A DNA stretch of 64,000 nucleotides. Source: Mariniphaga sp964559175 (GTDB lineage: Bacteria > Bacteroidota > Bacteroidia > Bacteroidales > Prolixibacteraceae). A program made the position numbers and the translations under genes. The DNA lies in assembly GCA_964559175.1 (NCBI GenBank), contig CAZLGT010000002.1, forward strand, positions 62,001-126,000, written 5' to 3'. Under the pieces are notes generated by a model. It was not told the DNA's origin. It ran no database searches and worked only from the letters and a program-made list of their open reading frames with translations. This document shows, in pieces, positions 33,050 through 41,223 of the stretch (position 1 is the first letter of the stretch; each line of letters starts with the position of its first letter).

Positions 33050-33790
33050 ATGAACCAAAAAATCGAAATAATTCCCGCCATAGATATTATTGGTGGAAAA
33101 TGTGTACGTCTTTCTCAGGGTGATTACGACCGCAAAACCGTTTACAACGAAAATCCGCTGGAAGTGGCCCGTATGTTTGAAGATGCCGGAATCACCAGGC
33201 TGCATTTGGTGGATTTGGACGGCGCCAAAGCCAAACACATTGTAAACTACAAAGTACTGGAACAGATTGCTTCCAAAACAAATTTGATTGTCGATTTTGG
33301 CGGCGGACTGAAATCGGACGAAGACCTGAAAGTTGCTTTTGAATCGGGTGCTGCAATGGTAACCGGCGGAAGTATTGCCGTTAAAGAGCCTGAAATCTTT
33401 TTAAGCTGGCTCGAAAAATTCGGCAGCGAAAAAATCATCCTCGGCGCCGACGCCAAAGACGGAAATATTGCCGTGAGCGGCTGGCAGGAGAGTACTGAAT
33501 TGCCTGTGGTCGAATTTATTGTTGAATTCCAAAAAAAAGGAATCTCCAAAGTCATTTCTACCGACATCAGTCGCGACGGTATGCTCACCGGGCCGGCGTT
33601 TGAATTGTACGCTGAAATTATGGAAACCTTACCCAAAGTAGAAATTATTGCCAGTGGCGGCATTGCTTCCATGGACGATATTTATAAACTTGCTGAAATG
33701 GGAGTGCCGGGTGTCATTACCGGTAAGGCGATTTATGAAGAAAAAATCAGTTTAAAGGAGATGGAAAATTATAACCAAAAGTGGTTATAA
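33050..33790 (+). CDS. hisA: ProFAR isomerase (HisA)
   Basis: A 246-residue (beta/alpha)8 isomerase of histidine synthesis. The catalytic aspartates are in PAIDIIGGKCVRL near the N-terminus and in STDISRDGML at about residue 165. Phosphate-binding Gly blocks (FGGGLKS and ASGGIAS) are present. Its last codons and stop lie inside the first unit of the repeat operator of the satD gene. hisF and hisIE follow after the two-gene satD insertion; hisG, hisD, hisC, hisB and hisH are not in the window. Confidence 0.95.
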   Translation: MNQKIEIIPAIDIIGGKCVRLSQGDYDRKTVYNENPLEVARMFEDAGITRLHLVDLDGAKAKHIVNYKVLEQIASKTNLIVDFGGGLKSDEDLKVAFESGAAMVTGGSIAVKEPEIFLSWLEKFGSEKIILGADAKDGNIAVSGWQESTELPVVEFIVEFQKKGISKVISTDISRDGMLTGPAFELYAEIMETLPKVEIIASGGIASMDDIYKLAEMGVPGVITGKAIYEEKISLKEMENYNQKWL

Positions 33791-33851
33791 TTTTAGAATA
33801 TAACTATTATTGGTTATATATTTGTTTTATAACCTTTATTAGTTATATTTG
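33783..33851. promoter_or_regulatory. Periodic 29-bp dyad repeat, putative satD operator
   Basis: Five half-sites alternate in orientation: GGTTATA (33783), TATAACT (33799), GGTTATA (33812), TATAACC (33828), AGTTATA (33841). Successive starts are 16, 13, 16 and 13 bp apart, so the whole is two complete 29-bp units plus a third half-unit. Two overlapping dyad families are formed. It starts in the last hisA codons, covers both possible -7 elements, and stops 5 bp before the satD start codon. Confidence 0.7.
33821..33851 (+). promoter_or_regulatory. satD promoter
   Basis: TTTG at 33821-33824, 19-bp spacer, TATATTTG at 33844-33851: a full Bacteroidota promoter match. The transcript start would fall at or next to the GTG start codon (near leaderless). 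A second -7 match TATATTTG at 33817-33824 would give a leader of about 27 nt. Confidence 0.55.
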
Positions 33852-33855
33852 CGTT

Positions 33856-34563
33856 GTGAAAAAGAATAAGCAAATAGCAGTTTTAACAGGAGACATTGTA
33901 AATTCCTCAGCTTTAAATGAAGCTCAAAAGAAGTTTATCCAAAACGGGATTGAGCAATTTATGCACGAGGGAATTCTTTTGAAGCCAAGGTTTTACAGGG
34001 GAGACAGTTTTCAACTGGCAGTAAAACCAGTGGATGCTTTGTTGATCGCTTTAAAGTTCAGAATGGAAGTTCGGAGGAAAAATGAGGCTGCTGACCTTAG
34101 AACCTCTATTGGTATTGGTGAAGTTTCTTCCTGGAATGAAGATGTTTTATTGGCTGATGGTCCTGCTTTTATTCTTTCAGGCAAAAACCTGGACAGTTTA
34201 AAAAAGAAAGACCTCAATATTATTATTGTAACAGGAAATAAAGAACTGGATAGTGAACTGGAAACCTATTGTTACATGGCTGATGTCCTGTTAAAAAATC
34301 TTTCGTCGGTTCAGGCGAATGTCATTTTTTATAAACTGGAAGGAATGCTGTATGAACACAGCAACCAAGTTTTTAATTCTATCGATGAGATAACTACTAC
34401 AACAACTACAACTTTGATGCCTCAGAAACAAATTGGAGATGTAATTGGAATTTCCCAACCTGCGGTAAGTAAAACGCTGAAAGCCGCTAACTGGAAAGTA
34501 ATTGAGAAGTTTCTGGAACGCTACGAACAAATAATTGAAAAACACTATGGAAACTCTGAATAG
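33856..34563 (+). CDS. SatD-family protein: cyclase-like domain plus helix-turn-helix
   Basis: A 235-residue protein. Residues 7-115 follow the class III nucleotide-cyclase layout. A first acidic motif is LTGDIVNSS (Asp13), a second is YRGDSFQ (Asp50), and RTSIGIGEV (82-90) resembles the cyclase strand preceding the Gly-Glu turn. DGPAFILSGKNL (101-112) resembles the G-x-A-x-N segment. After a seven-Thr linker, residues 189-220 form a helix-turn-helix (QKQIGDVIGISQPAVSKTL). The family is known as SatD, of unestablished function; the cyclase likeness is my reading. The start GTG 33856 is chosen because the family begins just before the first motif. It overlaps the DUF3307 gene by 17 nt. Confidence 0.75.
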   Translation: MKKNKQIAVLTGDIVNSSALNEAQKKFIQNGIEQFMHEGILLKPRFYRGDSFQLAVKPVDALLIALKFRMEVRRKNEAADLRTSIGIGEVSSWNEDVLLADGPAFILSGKNLDSLKKKDLNIIIVTGNKELDSELETYCYMADVLLKNLSSVQANVIFYKLEGMLYEHSNQVFNSIDEITTTTTTTLMPQKQIGDVIGISQPAVSKTLKAANWKVIEKFLERYEQIIEKHYGNSE

Positions 34564-35251
34564 CGTTTTTTTACTCCTGTTGACCGGTCACCTGATCGCC
34601 GATTTCTGGCTGCAGCCTGACACATGGGTGCAGCATAAAAGGGAAAACGGATGGAAGTCGAAAAAGCTAATTTCACATTCAGTGCTTGCTTCACTTCTTC
34701 CGGTGATTTTTACATTTCAGCTAAATTTGTGGTGGTTTTTCCCGGTGATTTTTGTGCTTCATTTTATTACCGACTTTTTTAAGTCAAAATTACCTGATAC
34801 AATCCCGGCTTTTCTGGCTGACCAGCTTTTACATATTGCCGTACTTTGGGTTTTAGCCATTTATGGAACAGAATCAACGATTTCTGAAAATGCAGCAACA
34901 TTTTGGATTTATGTTGGCGGGTTCGTTTTGATCACCAATCCGACAGGAATTTTCACCGGCATGTTTTTAAATGCTGTAATACCAGATAAGAATAAAAAGA
35001 ACAAACATGATATTTCAGCGTGGATTGGTATTCTGGAACGAATACTTATTCTGATTTTTATTTTAGCCGGCCAGTTTACTGCCATTGGTTTTCTTATTGC
35101 CGCGAAATCCATTTTCCGTTTTAATGATACCCGGGAAGACGGAAATATAAAAGCCGAATATTTTTTGCTGGGTACCCTGGTTTCATTCACTTTAGCTATT
35201 ATTGTGGGATTGGTAATAAACTGGCTGTTGTCATCAGGAAAATTTTTTTAA
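34547..35251 (+). CDS. DUF3307 polytopic membrane protein
   Basis: A 234-residue membrane protein with a DUF3307 N-terminal half: LTGHLIADFWLQPDTWVQHK, then SHSVLASLLPVIF and LHFITDFFKSKL, a set of His/Asp-containing helices. About six or seven transmembrane helices follow through to WLLSSGKFF. The conserved GHLIADF and HFITDFFK histidines and aspartates hint at a metal or catalytic site in the membrane, but no activity is known. The gene starts within satD (17-nt overlap), so the two are translationally coupled and likely act together. Start ATG 34547 is preferred to the in-frame TTG at 34535. Confidence 0.8.
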   Translation: METLNSVFLLLLTGHLIADFWLQPDTWVQHKRENGWKSKKLISHSVLASLLPVIFTFQLNLWWFFPVIFVLHFITDFFKSKLPDTIPAFLADQLLHIAVLWVLAIYGTESTISENAATFWIYVGGFVLITNPTGIFTGMFLNAVIPDKNKKNKHDISAWIGILERILILIFILAGQFTAIGFLIAAKSIFRFNDTREDGNIKAEYFLLGTLVSFTLAIIVGLVINWLLSSGKFF

Positions 35252-35275
35252 ACTTTGAATTTTAAACTCAAAACT
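35248..35275. repeat. Degenerate tandem heptamer (TTAAACT type)
   Basis: Four 7-bp units in register: TTAAACT, TTGAATT, TTAAACT, CAAAACT, between the DUF3307 stop and the hisF start (5 bp before the ATG). The TTAAACT unit is shared with the array at 15223-15236. Confidence 0.75.
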
Positions 35276-35280
35276 GTTGT

Positions 35281-36036
35281 ATGCTAGCAAAAAGAATCAT
35301 ACCGTGTCTTGACATCCGCGACGGACAAACCGTTAAGGGGATAAATTTTGTGGATATTAAAGAAGTGGGCGACCCGGTGGAGTTGGGCGCCAAATATGCT
35401 GCCGACGGAGCAGATGAACTGGTTTTCCTCGATATTACAGCCACGCACGAAGGCCGTAAAACCTTTGTTGAACTGGTGAAACGAATCGCCGCTCACCTGA
35501 ACATTCCGTTCACCGTAGGCGGCGGAATTAGCGAATTAAGCGATGCAGATAAACTGCTAAGCGCCGGGGCCGATAAAATTTCCATAAATTCTTCGGCAGT
35601 GCGAAATCCGCAACTGATTGATGACCTGGCTAAAGGTTTCGGTAGTCAGTTTGTAGTGGTGGCCATCGATGCACGAGGCGACGAAAATAATCACTGGACA
35701 GTAACGGTAAACGGCGGGCGCATTCCAACCGAAAAAGAGTTGTTTTCGTGGGCTAAAGAAGCCGAAGACCGCGGTGCTGGTGAAATCCTGTTTACCTCAA
35801 TGAACCACGACGGAACCAAAAACGGTTTCGCCAACGAACAGCTTGCCCAACTGGCCGATTCTTTGAGAATACCTGTCATTGCCTCTGGCGGGGCCGGTGC
35901 CAAAGAACATTTTGTGGATGTTTTTACCAAAGGAAAAGCTGACGCCGGGCTGGCAGCCAGTATTTTTCATTACAACGAAATTCCCATTCCCGAGCTGAAA
36001 CAATATTTGCGGGAACAGGGAATTGTGGTGCGTTAA
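35281..36036 (+). CDS. hisF: Imidazole glycerol phosphate synthase cyclase subunit
   Basis: A 251-residue (beta/alpha)8 enzyme that, with HisH, makes imidazole glycerol phosphate and AICAR. The catalytic aspartates are in PCLDIRDGQTVKG and in FTSMNHDGTKNGF (about residue 130). Phosphate-binding segments VGGGIS and ASGGAGA are present. HisH is not encoded here. It is separated from hisA by the satD-DUF3307 pair and from hisIE by 37 bp. Confidence 0.96.
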   Translation: MLAKRIIPCLDIRDGQTVKGINFVDIKEVGDPVELGAKYAADGADELVFLDITATHEGRKTFVELVKRIAAHLNIPFTVGGGISELSDADKLLSAGADKISINSSAVRNPQLIDDLAKGFGSQFVVVAIDARGDENNHWTVTVNGGRIPTEKELFSWAKEAEDRGAGEILFTSMNHDGTKNGFANEQLAQLADSLRIPVIASGGAGAKEHFVDVFTKGKADAGLAASIFHYNEIPIPELKQYLREQGIVVR

Positions 36037-36056
36037 ATTGTAAATCATTAAATTTG
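36023..36056 (+). promoter_or_regulatory. Candidate internal promoter before hisIE
   Basis: TTG at 36023-36025, 23-bp spacer, TAAATTTG at 36049-36056, 17 bp before the hisIE ATG. The spacer is at the long end of the usual range. Confidence 0.4.
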
Positions 36057-36073
36057 CGGCAAAATTTATACAA

Positions 36074-36691
36074 ATGAATCCATTTTCAGGAATTGCACAA
36101 ATCGACTTTAATAAGCTGAACGGACTGGTTCCGGTAGTTATTCAGGATAATTCAACACAAAAAGTTTTAATGGTGGGCTTTATGAACAAAGAAGCCCTGG
36201 AAAAAACAGAAGAATTAGGAAAAGTTACTTTTTTCAGCCGCACCAAAAACCGGTTGTGGACCAAAGGGGAAGAATCGGGAAATTTTTTGAATGTAGTTTC
36301 CGTTTTAGTGGATTGCGACAATGATACATTGCTCATAAAAGCCAATCCGGTAGGGCCGGTTTGCCACACCGGCGCAGATACCTGTTTTTTTGAAACAAAC
36401 AAGGATTCAGGAGTTGATTTTCTGAGCTACCTGCAGGATTTCATCGACAAACGCAAGCAGGAAATGCCCGAAGGTTCATATACCACTTCGCTTTTTAAAG
36501 AGGGAACTGCCAAAATTTCCCAGAAAGTAGGAGAGGAGGCAGTGGAAACAATTATCGGTGCCATGGCCAATGATGATGAAAATTTTATTTACGAAGCCGG
36601 CGATTTATTGTATCATCTTGTGGTTTTGTTGACACACAAAGGATATCGGCTTGAAGATGTGGTTAACGAGCTGAAAAAGAGACATGCTTAA
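36074..36691 (+). CDS. hisI: Bifunctional PRA-cyclohydrolase / PRA-pyrophosphohydrolase
   Basis: A 205-residue fusion. The N-terminal cyclohydrolase (HisI, about 1-110) has the metal-binding blocks DCDNDTLLIK and CHTGADTCFF. The C-terminal pyrophosphohydrolase (HisE, about 120-205) has KISQKVGEEAVETI and the EAGDLLYHL acidic motif. It catalyses steps 2 and 3 of histidine synthesis. It is the last gene of the hisA-[satD-DUF3307]-hisF-hisIE stretch. Confidence 0.96.
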   Translation: MNPFSGIAQIDFNKLNGLVPVVIQDNSTQKVLMVGFMNKEALEKTEELGKVTFFSRTKNRLWTKGEESGNFLNVVSVLVDCDNDTLLIKANPVGPVCHTGADTCFFETNKDSGVDFLSYLQDFIDKRKQEMPEGSYTTSLFKEGTAKISQKVGEEAVETIIGAMANDDENFIYEAGDLLYHLVVLLTHKGYRLEDVVNELKKRHA

Positions 36692-36838
36692 CCTGGCCTT
36701 TGCTTTTTCTGAAAAAAATAGCCTTAGCTGAATAACCGGGGAATTATCAAAAAATTGTTATGTAACATAGTTCCAAAACATAACTGTAAAACATTTCATA
36801 TTTTTTATCATTTGTCAGGAATTCTCCAATTTAGTTGG

Positions 36839-36846
36839 TAGTTTTG
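36839..36846 (+). promoter_or_regulatory. Candidate promoter of the 36.9-kb gene
   Basis: TAGTTTTG matches TAnnTTTG and gives a leader of about 26 nt. A TTTG at 36811-36814 is 24 bp upstream, slightly long. The preceding region holds a small palindrome TGTTA-TG-TAACA at 36756-36767. Confidence 0.45.
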
Positions 36847-36877
36847 TAAGTACTGCTAATTCATAAAAAACTGTATC

Positions 36878-37561
36878 ATGGAAACCGTAACAGCATGTCA
36901 AACCAGTACCGCCACCATCCTGGCGTGTCAGAAAATTGCCAAATCGTTCAAGGAGAATATTTACGAACTGTCCCGTATCCGAAAAGAGTGGGATCCTGAG
37001 TTTGCAACCTCGCTGAATGTTTGGATAAACGACACCATAGAAAAGTATTATGCCGAAAGCCTTAACAGCATTGATGATAAAAGATACCGGGAATGGCACG
37101 AGGTGATGATAGCCGGATTGCAAAGCCTGAAAATTTTTCGCGCTGCGCTGAAGGTCGATTTTAAAGGGGACAAGGATTTTCTAAAAGAGGTATTTAAGAA
37201 ACTGGGATATAGTGATTATTTCAGCGATGCCAAGAATGGAGATCACCTCAGTTTATATAAATTTTTACACGCGTTTCAAGAAAACCTGGATGATAAAACC
37301 CGCCAGCGAATTTTGCAAAAAGGAGGTATTCCGGAATCTTTGATTGAAAAAATTTTGGTTGCTGCCCGGCAGATTGAGGAGTATAAAAATTGCTTCGAAC
37401 GGCTGGAGAGCGAAAATGAACTGGGGTCTTTCGGCCTGAAAGAGGTGGCTGAGATTTACGAAACCATTCAGGATATTTGCCGGATTGCAATAGCCTACTA
37501 TCAGTTCGACCCTGTAAAGCGCGATGAATTTAATTTCTACAAAGTAATGGTCAATCTTTAA
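36878..37561 (+). CDS. Unrecognised alpha-helical protein
   Basis: A 227-residue soluble protein with no signal peptide or membrane helix. It appears almost wholly helical, with many charged residues in heptad-like spacing (for example IEKILVAARQIEEYKNCFERL). A short N-terminal segment is rich in Cys and Thr (METVTACQTSTATILACQK). No motif was recognised and no function is proposed. It is a single-gene unit with its own promoter and a terminator shared with the convergent PEP carboxykinase gene. Confidence 0.6.
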   Translation: METVTACQTSTATILACQKIAKSFKENIYELSRIRKEWDPEFATSLNVWINDTIEKYYAESLNSIDDKRYREWHEVMIAGLQSLKIFRAALKVDFKGDKDFLKEVFKKLGYSDYFSDAKNGDHLSLYKFLHAFQENLDDKTRQRILQKGGIPESLIEKILVAARQIEEYKNCFERLESENELGSFGLKEVAEIYETIQDICRIAIAYYQFDPVKRDEFNFYKVMVNL

Positions 37562-37582
37562 ACTGTCTGATAATTAACTTTT

Positions 37583-37619
37583 GAAAACGGCCTGCCGGCA
37601 ATTACCGGCGGGCCGTTTC
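37583..37619. terminator. Bidirectional terminator between convergent genes
   Basis: The stem GAAAACGGCC-GCCGG / CCGGC-GGCCGTTTC has a 6-nt loop and one mismatched T/G position, placed between the stops of the 36.9-kb gene and the PEP carboxykinase gene. A/T tracts flank both sides. Confidence 0.85.
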
Positions 37620-37623
37620 AGTT

Positions 37624-40600
37624 TTATGTCCTTCTGAAAAGCGGATCGGCTCCAATGGTTCCAACCAACTCCTTCATATAGTTTTCTGACTCAATGTGCT
37701 GCAGGCGCTTTTCGGCTGTTTCAAGGCGCTGCCCGATGTTCATTATTACAACGAGCGATTGATTGTTGGGTTCCGCAATGAAATCCTTTAGGTACTGAAT
37801 TTGATTTTTCAGAAGATTTGCATCTTTTTCCTGTTTCAGCCTGAGTCGGGCCTGATACCATTCGGTTTGAAGAACATACTCGCGGTCGAACTCTTTCCTT
37901 AGTTCCGGATCGTTCAGTTCTTTTCCTTCGTAATGCCCGTTAGCCATCATGTGCAACAGAATTTTCAGTGGCGGAACAGCTGCTTCCACACTTCCTTCTT
38001 CAAAATACCTTAAGGCTACCTTTCGCTGGGCTTCCACAATGTTTTTTATTCCATCCACATAGTCTTCCATACTCTGGATTTCAGGCTGAAGCATTTCATC
38101 GTTGAAAACCTCCAGTGGCTCGTCAAATAGTTTGTTCATGCAGCGGAAAGCAAAATTTTTATTGATGCGGTATCCCAGCCGGCTGGCAAGAATTTTTTCA
38201 CCACTGTAATCAAAATCTTCCAGCTTTTCGAGGCAGTTGTGTTCTATCAGTTTTTTTGCGTCCCTGTCTTCCGGTTCCAGGCGGGCCCAGATTTCAGGGA
38301 TAAGGATACTGATGTCGTGATCAAAACGATTTTTTTGGCCAACATATCCTGCTGCTGAACTAAACCCCTGGTATTCTGAAAGGATATAGGAAAGCAGGGC
38401 ATTGTTCAGATCGGTTGTGGGTACCAGCATATTAAAAGGCCCTTTGGTAAGAGCACCTTCCGAACCGGCGCCGGTTGTAGAAGGAGATTTCCCTGTGAGG
38501 CTGCATATAAAATCCATGAAAAGCTCGGGTATTTCCTGGTAGTGAATCGGGTTATAAACACTTAGCGGGCGAATTCCTTTTTTCCTGTCCGACGGGTTGT
38601 TCCGCCGTCCGGGAAGTACTGCATTCACCGGAAAATGAACTGGTTCATCTTTGGGTACTTTTCTGAAAAGCCTTACTCCCATTTCAGCCAGATGGGATTC
38701 CTGGTTTTCATTTTTAAACAGGTTGCGTTGCAGGTACCGTGGGTTATTGGTGGGAATTCCATCCACAATGCGCGGATGGGAAGGAGCGACAAAAAAACAA
38801 TCTTTTTGTCCTTCGGCTGCTTTTTTTATGAGTTGCTGAACCGGCTCTGTGTATTCATCGTACCGTATGGTGTCTTCAATAAGTTCAATGGCGTTTTGTT
38901 GTGTGAGCGGTTCATAATTGGTTAAAAACGTATTGTTCTCAACAATATCAGCTTCAGCTTCCTTGTCGTAACCTCTGATTATCGCTTCGTCGGGTCGCTG
39001 GAAAAGATAGCTTTCGCAGTTGGCAACCAGTTTTACACTTTTGTTCTGATATTGCGGATTTAGATGATTTAACCGGCTTGCAGGAAGTGTAATGGATGCG
39101 GTAATATCGTCTTCCATTTGAATTTTCCGGCTGGGAATAAAATCGGACCGCAGTTTGTGCAGGTACCATTTGCCTTCGGGACTGAACCCGATGCGTACAT
39201 AGCTGGCCATTATTTTATTGTGCTTGTAGCGAAGCGCATTCCCATTACGTCCGTTTACAATTTCCACATTCAGAAATTCTTTCCACGGGCCTTTGTCCTG
39301 TTGGGTTCGGTACATCCGCTTTATATACAGTGCCAGCGTTTTTACATGCGTGGGAATTTTGTCAAGAAACTGATTGTATTCGTCATTGTACTGGTCGGAC
39401 GGGGTAAGCAGTTTTACCGCCGACCCCAGCGTGCGGTGAGGGCTTAAAAACGGACGGGATGGCCGCGCATCAGGATATATGGTTTTCCACCGGTGAGAGT
39501 AATCGTAATTAATGAGCATGTCAACCATTTCCGAATCTTTTTCCAAATCCTGAATGTAGAATGACCCATACTTAATGGCATTCTGCATCGATTTGGAGAT
39601 TTCTGATTTTCCCCCGCCTGAAACGGTACTTGGTTTATGGCAGAACATGCCTTCGGGTGCTGTATCTATAATCCGCCAAAGTTTTTGTTCCGGGTGTTTT
39701 ACCAGTTGAAATTTGTGACCTGTTGGATGCACATAAATTTTTTCAGGTGAGAGTTTTAGCTTTTGTTCCTGCCCTTCGTGCATCCATGTTACAGTTGCTT
39801 TCTCAATGTCGATATCTGCGTGTTCGTGGATGTAAATGATGTTGGGGTATTTTTTGTCGATGGCATAATTTTCAGGCATTACATCAATTCTTTCCCCGAG
39901 CAGTTTTTTTACCTCTTCAAAAGAATATTTGTTATTGAATTTTCCTGAAAAAGGTTCCCCGTAAATGTTATCGCCCATGTTGCCGCAGGGGAAAGCAATA
40001 GCTCCGCCTGCATGTTCTTCTTCTACCACGCCGTAAAGGTTTGCCGAGAAGCTAATCTGGGTTTTAATTTCTTTTTTGGAATATCCGTAATAGTTATCGG
40101 CAATCAATGTAACAACAACGCCACGTTCGTCGCGGCAGGTGATTTTAAATGCGCCACCGTCGTTATACAATTCGTTTTCGTCAGTCCAGCACATGCCGTC
40201 GCGGCGCTGTCTTTCGGTGGCATCGTTGTAATGCGGTAACCCAATGTCTTTCTTTTTGAGTTTTGTGAGTTGCGGGGCCAGAATAATGCACCCGGTATGC
40301 CCGGTCCAGTGTTCAATATCGAGTGCGGCGTCGTTCTCGGCCAGGTTGTGGTCGCCGGCATTGCCAAAAATGGTTTCCACAAAGTCGAGGTTGCTGACCA
40401 GGCTGCCCGGCGCAAAAAACCTGACTTCCATGCTTTTTTCACTGATTACTCCCTTCACTTCCGGGCAAACCACCGGACGAAGCAGCAGTGAGACCATGGT
40501 TTTTGCTTTTTCTTTTTGGTTGGCAGTAAAAGGAAGAATATTCATTTCTTCGCACGGACGAAGCGCAGTGTGCAGCAGGTGTGCAAATGCAATTTTTGGC

Positions 40601-41103
40601 ACTTCTTTTTTATCGAGTGCAACCGGAAGTCCGCCTTCCACAATGTGAAAAGTTCCTTTGGTGGTTCGCTTGTCGGCAGCCGGATTGTTTAGTATTCCCT
40701 GTTTTAACCGGTAAGAACTCAGTAATTCACTTTTAAATGAATTGCCGTTGGCCGGAAGACTTACTTCCCGGGCCATGCCTGGCTGGTTTAATACAAGCGT
40801 AGTATTGGGTAGCCGGATTGATTTATCAAAGTCGAGGTCTTTTAAATAATCATCAAGAAATTCCTGGATGCGGGTATCGGCAGGTGACAGATGCCCGGTA
40901 AGTAATCTTGACTTTTCCCGAAAACTGCTTATCAGTCCTTCGGTGAGCAACAAAAAACGCGTACTTGCCAGTTTTGCCCCCTCTTCTGTTTCGTCGGTAA
41001 AGTAGGGTTGGCCAAGTGCGGCCAGTTGCAGGTTTATGGATTGAATCATTTCCCTGCGATCTTTTTTCCTGGGCTTTTGAGTGTCTCTTTTGTTATCTTT
41101 CAT
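37624..41103 (-). CDS. PPi-type phosphoenolpyruvate carboxykinase
   Basis: A 1159-residue cytoplasmic protein. Length and several long conserved blocks match what I know of the pyrophosphate-dependent PEP carboxykinase of Propionibacterium and Entamoeba (EC 4.1.1.38): FGNAGDHNLAENDA (247-260), WTGHTGCIILAPQL (266-279), YNDATERQRRDG (292-303), TVSGGGKSEISKS (493-505) and SLTGKSPSTTGAGSEGALTK (868-887). The enzyme interconverts oxaloacetate and PEP with phosphate/PPi instead of a nucleotide, linking the C4 and C3 pools. It is unrelated in length to the 530-residue ATP enzyme usual in Bacteroidota. The gene stands alone, convergent with an unknown helical-protein gene. Confidence 0.82.
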   Translation of the reverse strand: MKDNKRDTQKPRKKDRREMIQSINLQLAALGQPYFTDETEEGAKLASTRFLLLTEGLISSFREKSRLLTGHLSPADTRIQEFLDDYLKDLDFDKSIRLPNTTLVLNQPGMAREVSLPANGNSFKSELLSSYRLKQGILNNPAADKRTTKGTFHIVEGGLPVALDKKEVPKIAFAHLLHTALRPCEEMNILPFTANQKEKAKTMVSLLLRPVVCPEVKGVISEKSMEVRFFAPGSLVSNLDFVETIFGNAGDHNLAENDAALDIEHWTGHTGCIILAPQLTKLKKKDIGLPHYNDATERQRRDGMCWTDENELYNDGGAFKITCRDERGVVVTLIADNYYGYSKKEIKTQISFSANLYGVVEEEHAGGAIAFPCGNMGDNIYGEPFSGKFNNKYSFEEVKKLLGERIDVMPENYAIDKKYPNIIYIHEHADIDIEKATVTWMHEGQEQKLKLSPEKIYVHPTGHKFQLVKHPEQKLWRIIDTAPEGMFCHKPSTVSGGGKSEISKSMQNAIKYGSFYIQDLEKDSEMVDMLINYDYSHRWKTIYPDARPSRPFLSPHRTLGSAVKLLTPSDQYNDEYNQFLDKIPTHVKTLALYIKRMYRTQQDKGPWKEFLNVEIVNGRNGNALRYKHNKIMASYVRIGFSPEGKWYLHKLRSDFIPSRKIQMEDDITASITLPASRLNHLNPQYQNKSVKLVANCESYLFQRPDEAIIRGYDKEAEADIVENNTFLTNYEPLTQQNAIELIEDTIRYDEYTEPVQQLIKKAAEGQKDCFFVAPSHPRIVDGIPTNNPRYLQRNLFKNENQESHLAEMGVRLFRKVPKDEPVHFPVNAVLPGRRNNPSDRKKGIRPLSVYNPIHYQEIPELFMDFICSLTGKSPSTTGAGSEGALTKGPFNMLVPTTDLNNALLSYILSEYQGFSSAAGYVGQKNRFDHDISILIPEIWARLEPEDRDAKKLIEHNCLEKLEDFDYSGEKILASRLGYRINKNFAFRCMNKLFDEPLEVFNDEMLQPEIQSMEDYVDGIKNIVEAQRKVALRYFEEGSVEAAVPPLKILLHMMANGHYEGKELNDPELRKEFDREYVLQTEWYQARLRLKQEKDANLLKNQIQYLKDFIAEPNNQSLVVIMNIGQRLETAEKRLQHIESENYMKELVGTIGADPLFRRT

Positions 41104-41223
41104 GGTATGGTGTCTTTAATGTACCAAACGAAAATACAAAATATCGGGGATTAATACTATCTTTTTGAGCACCTTTAAGGTTTAATTTTTCGCAGGGGAG
41201 CAAATGCGCTTTGTGGAAATTAC

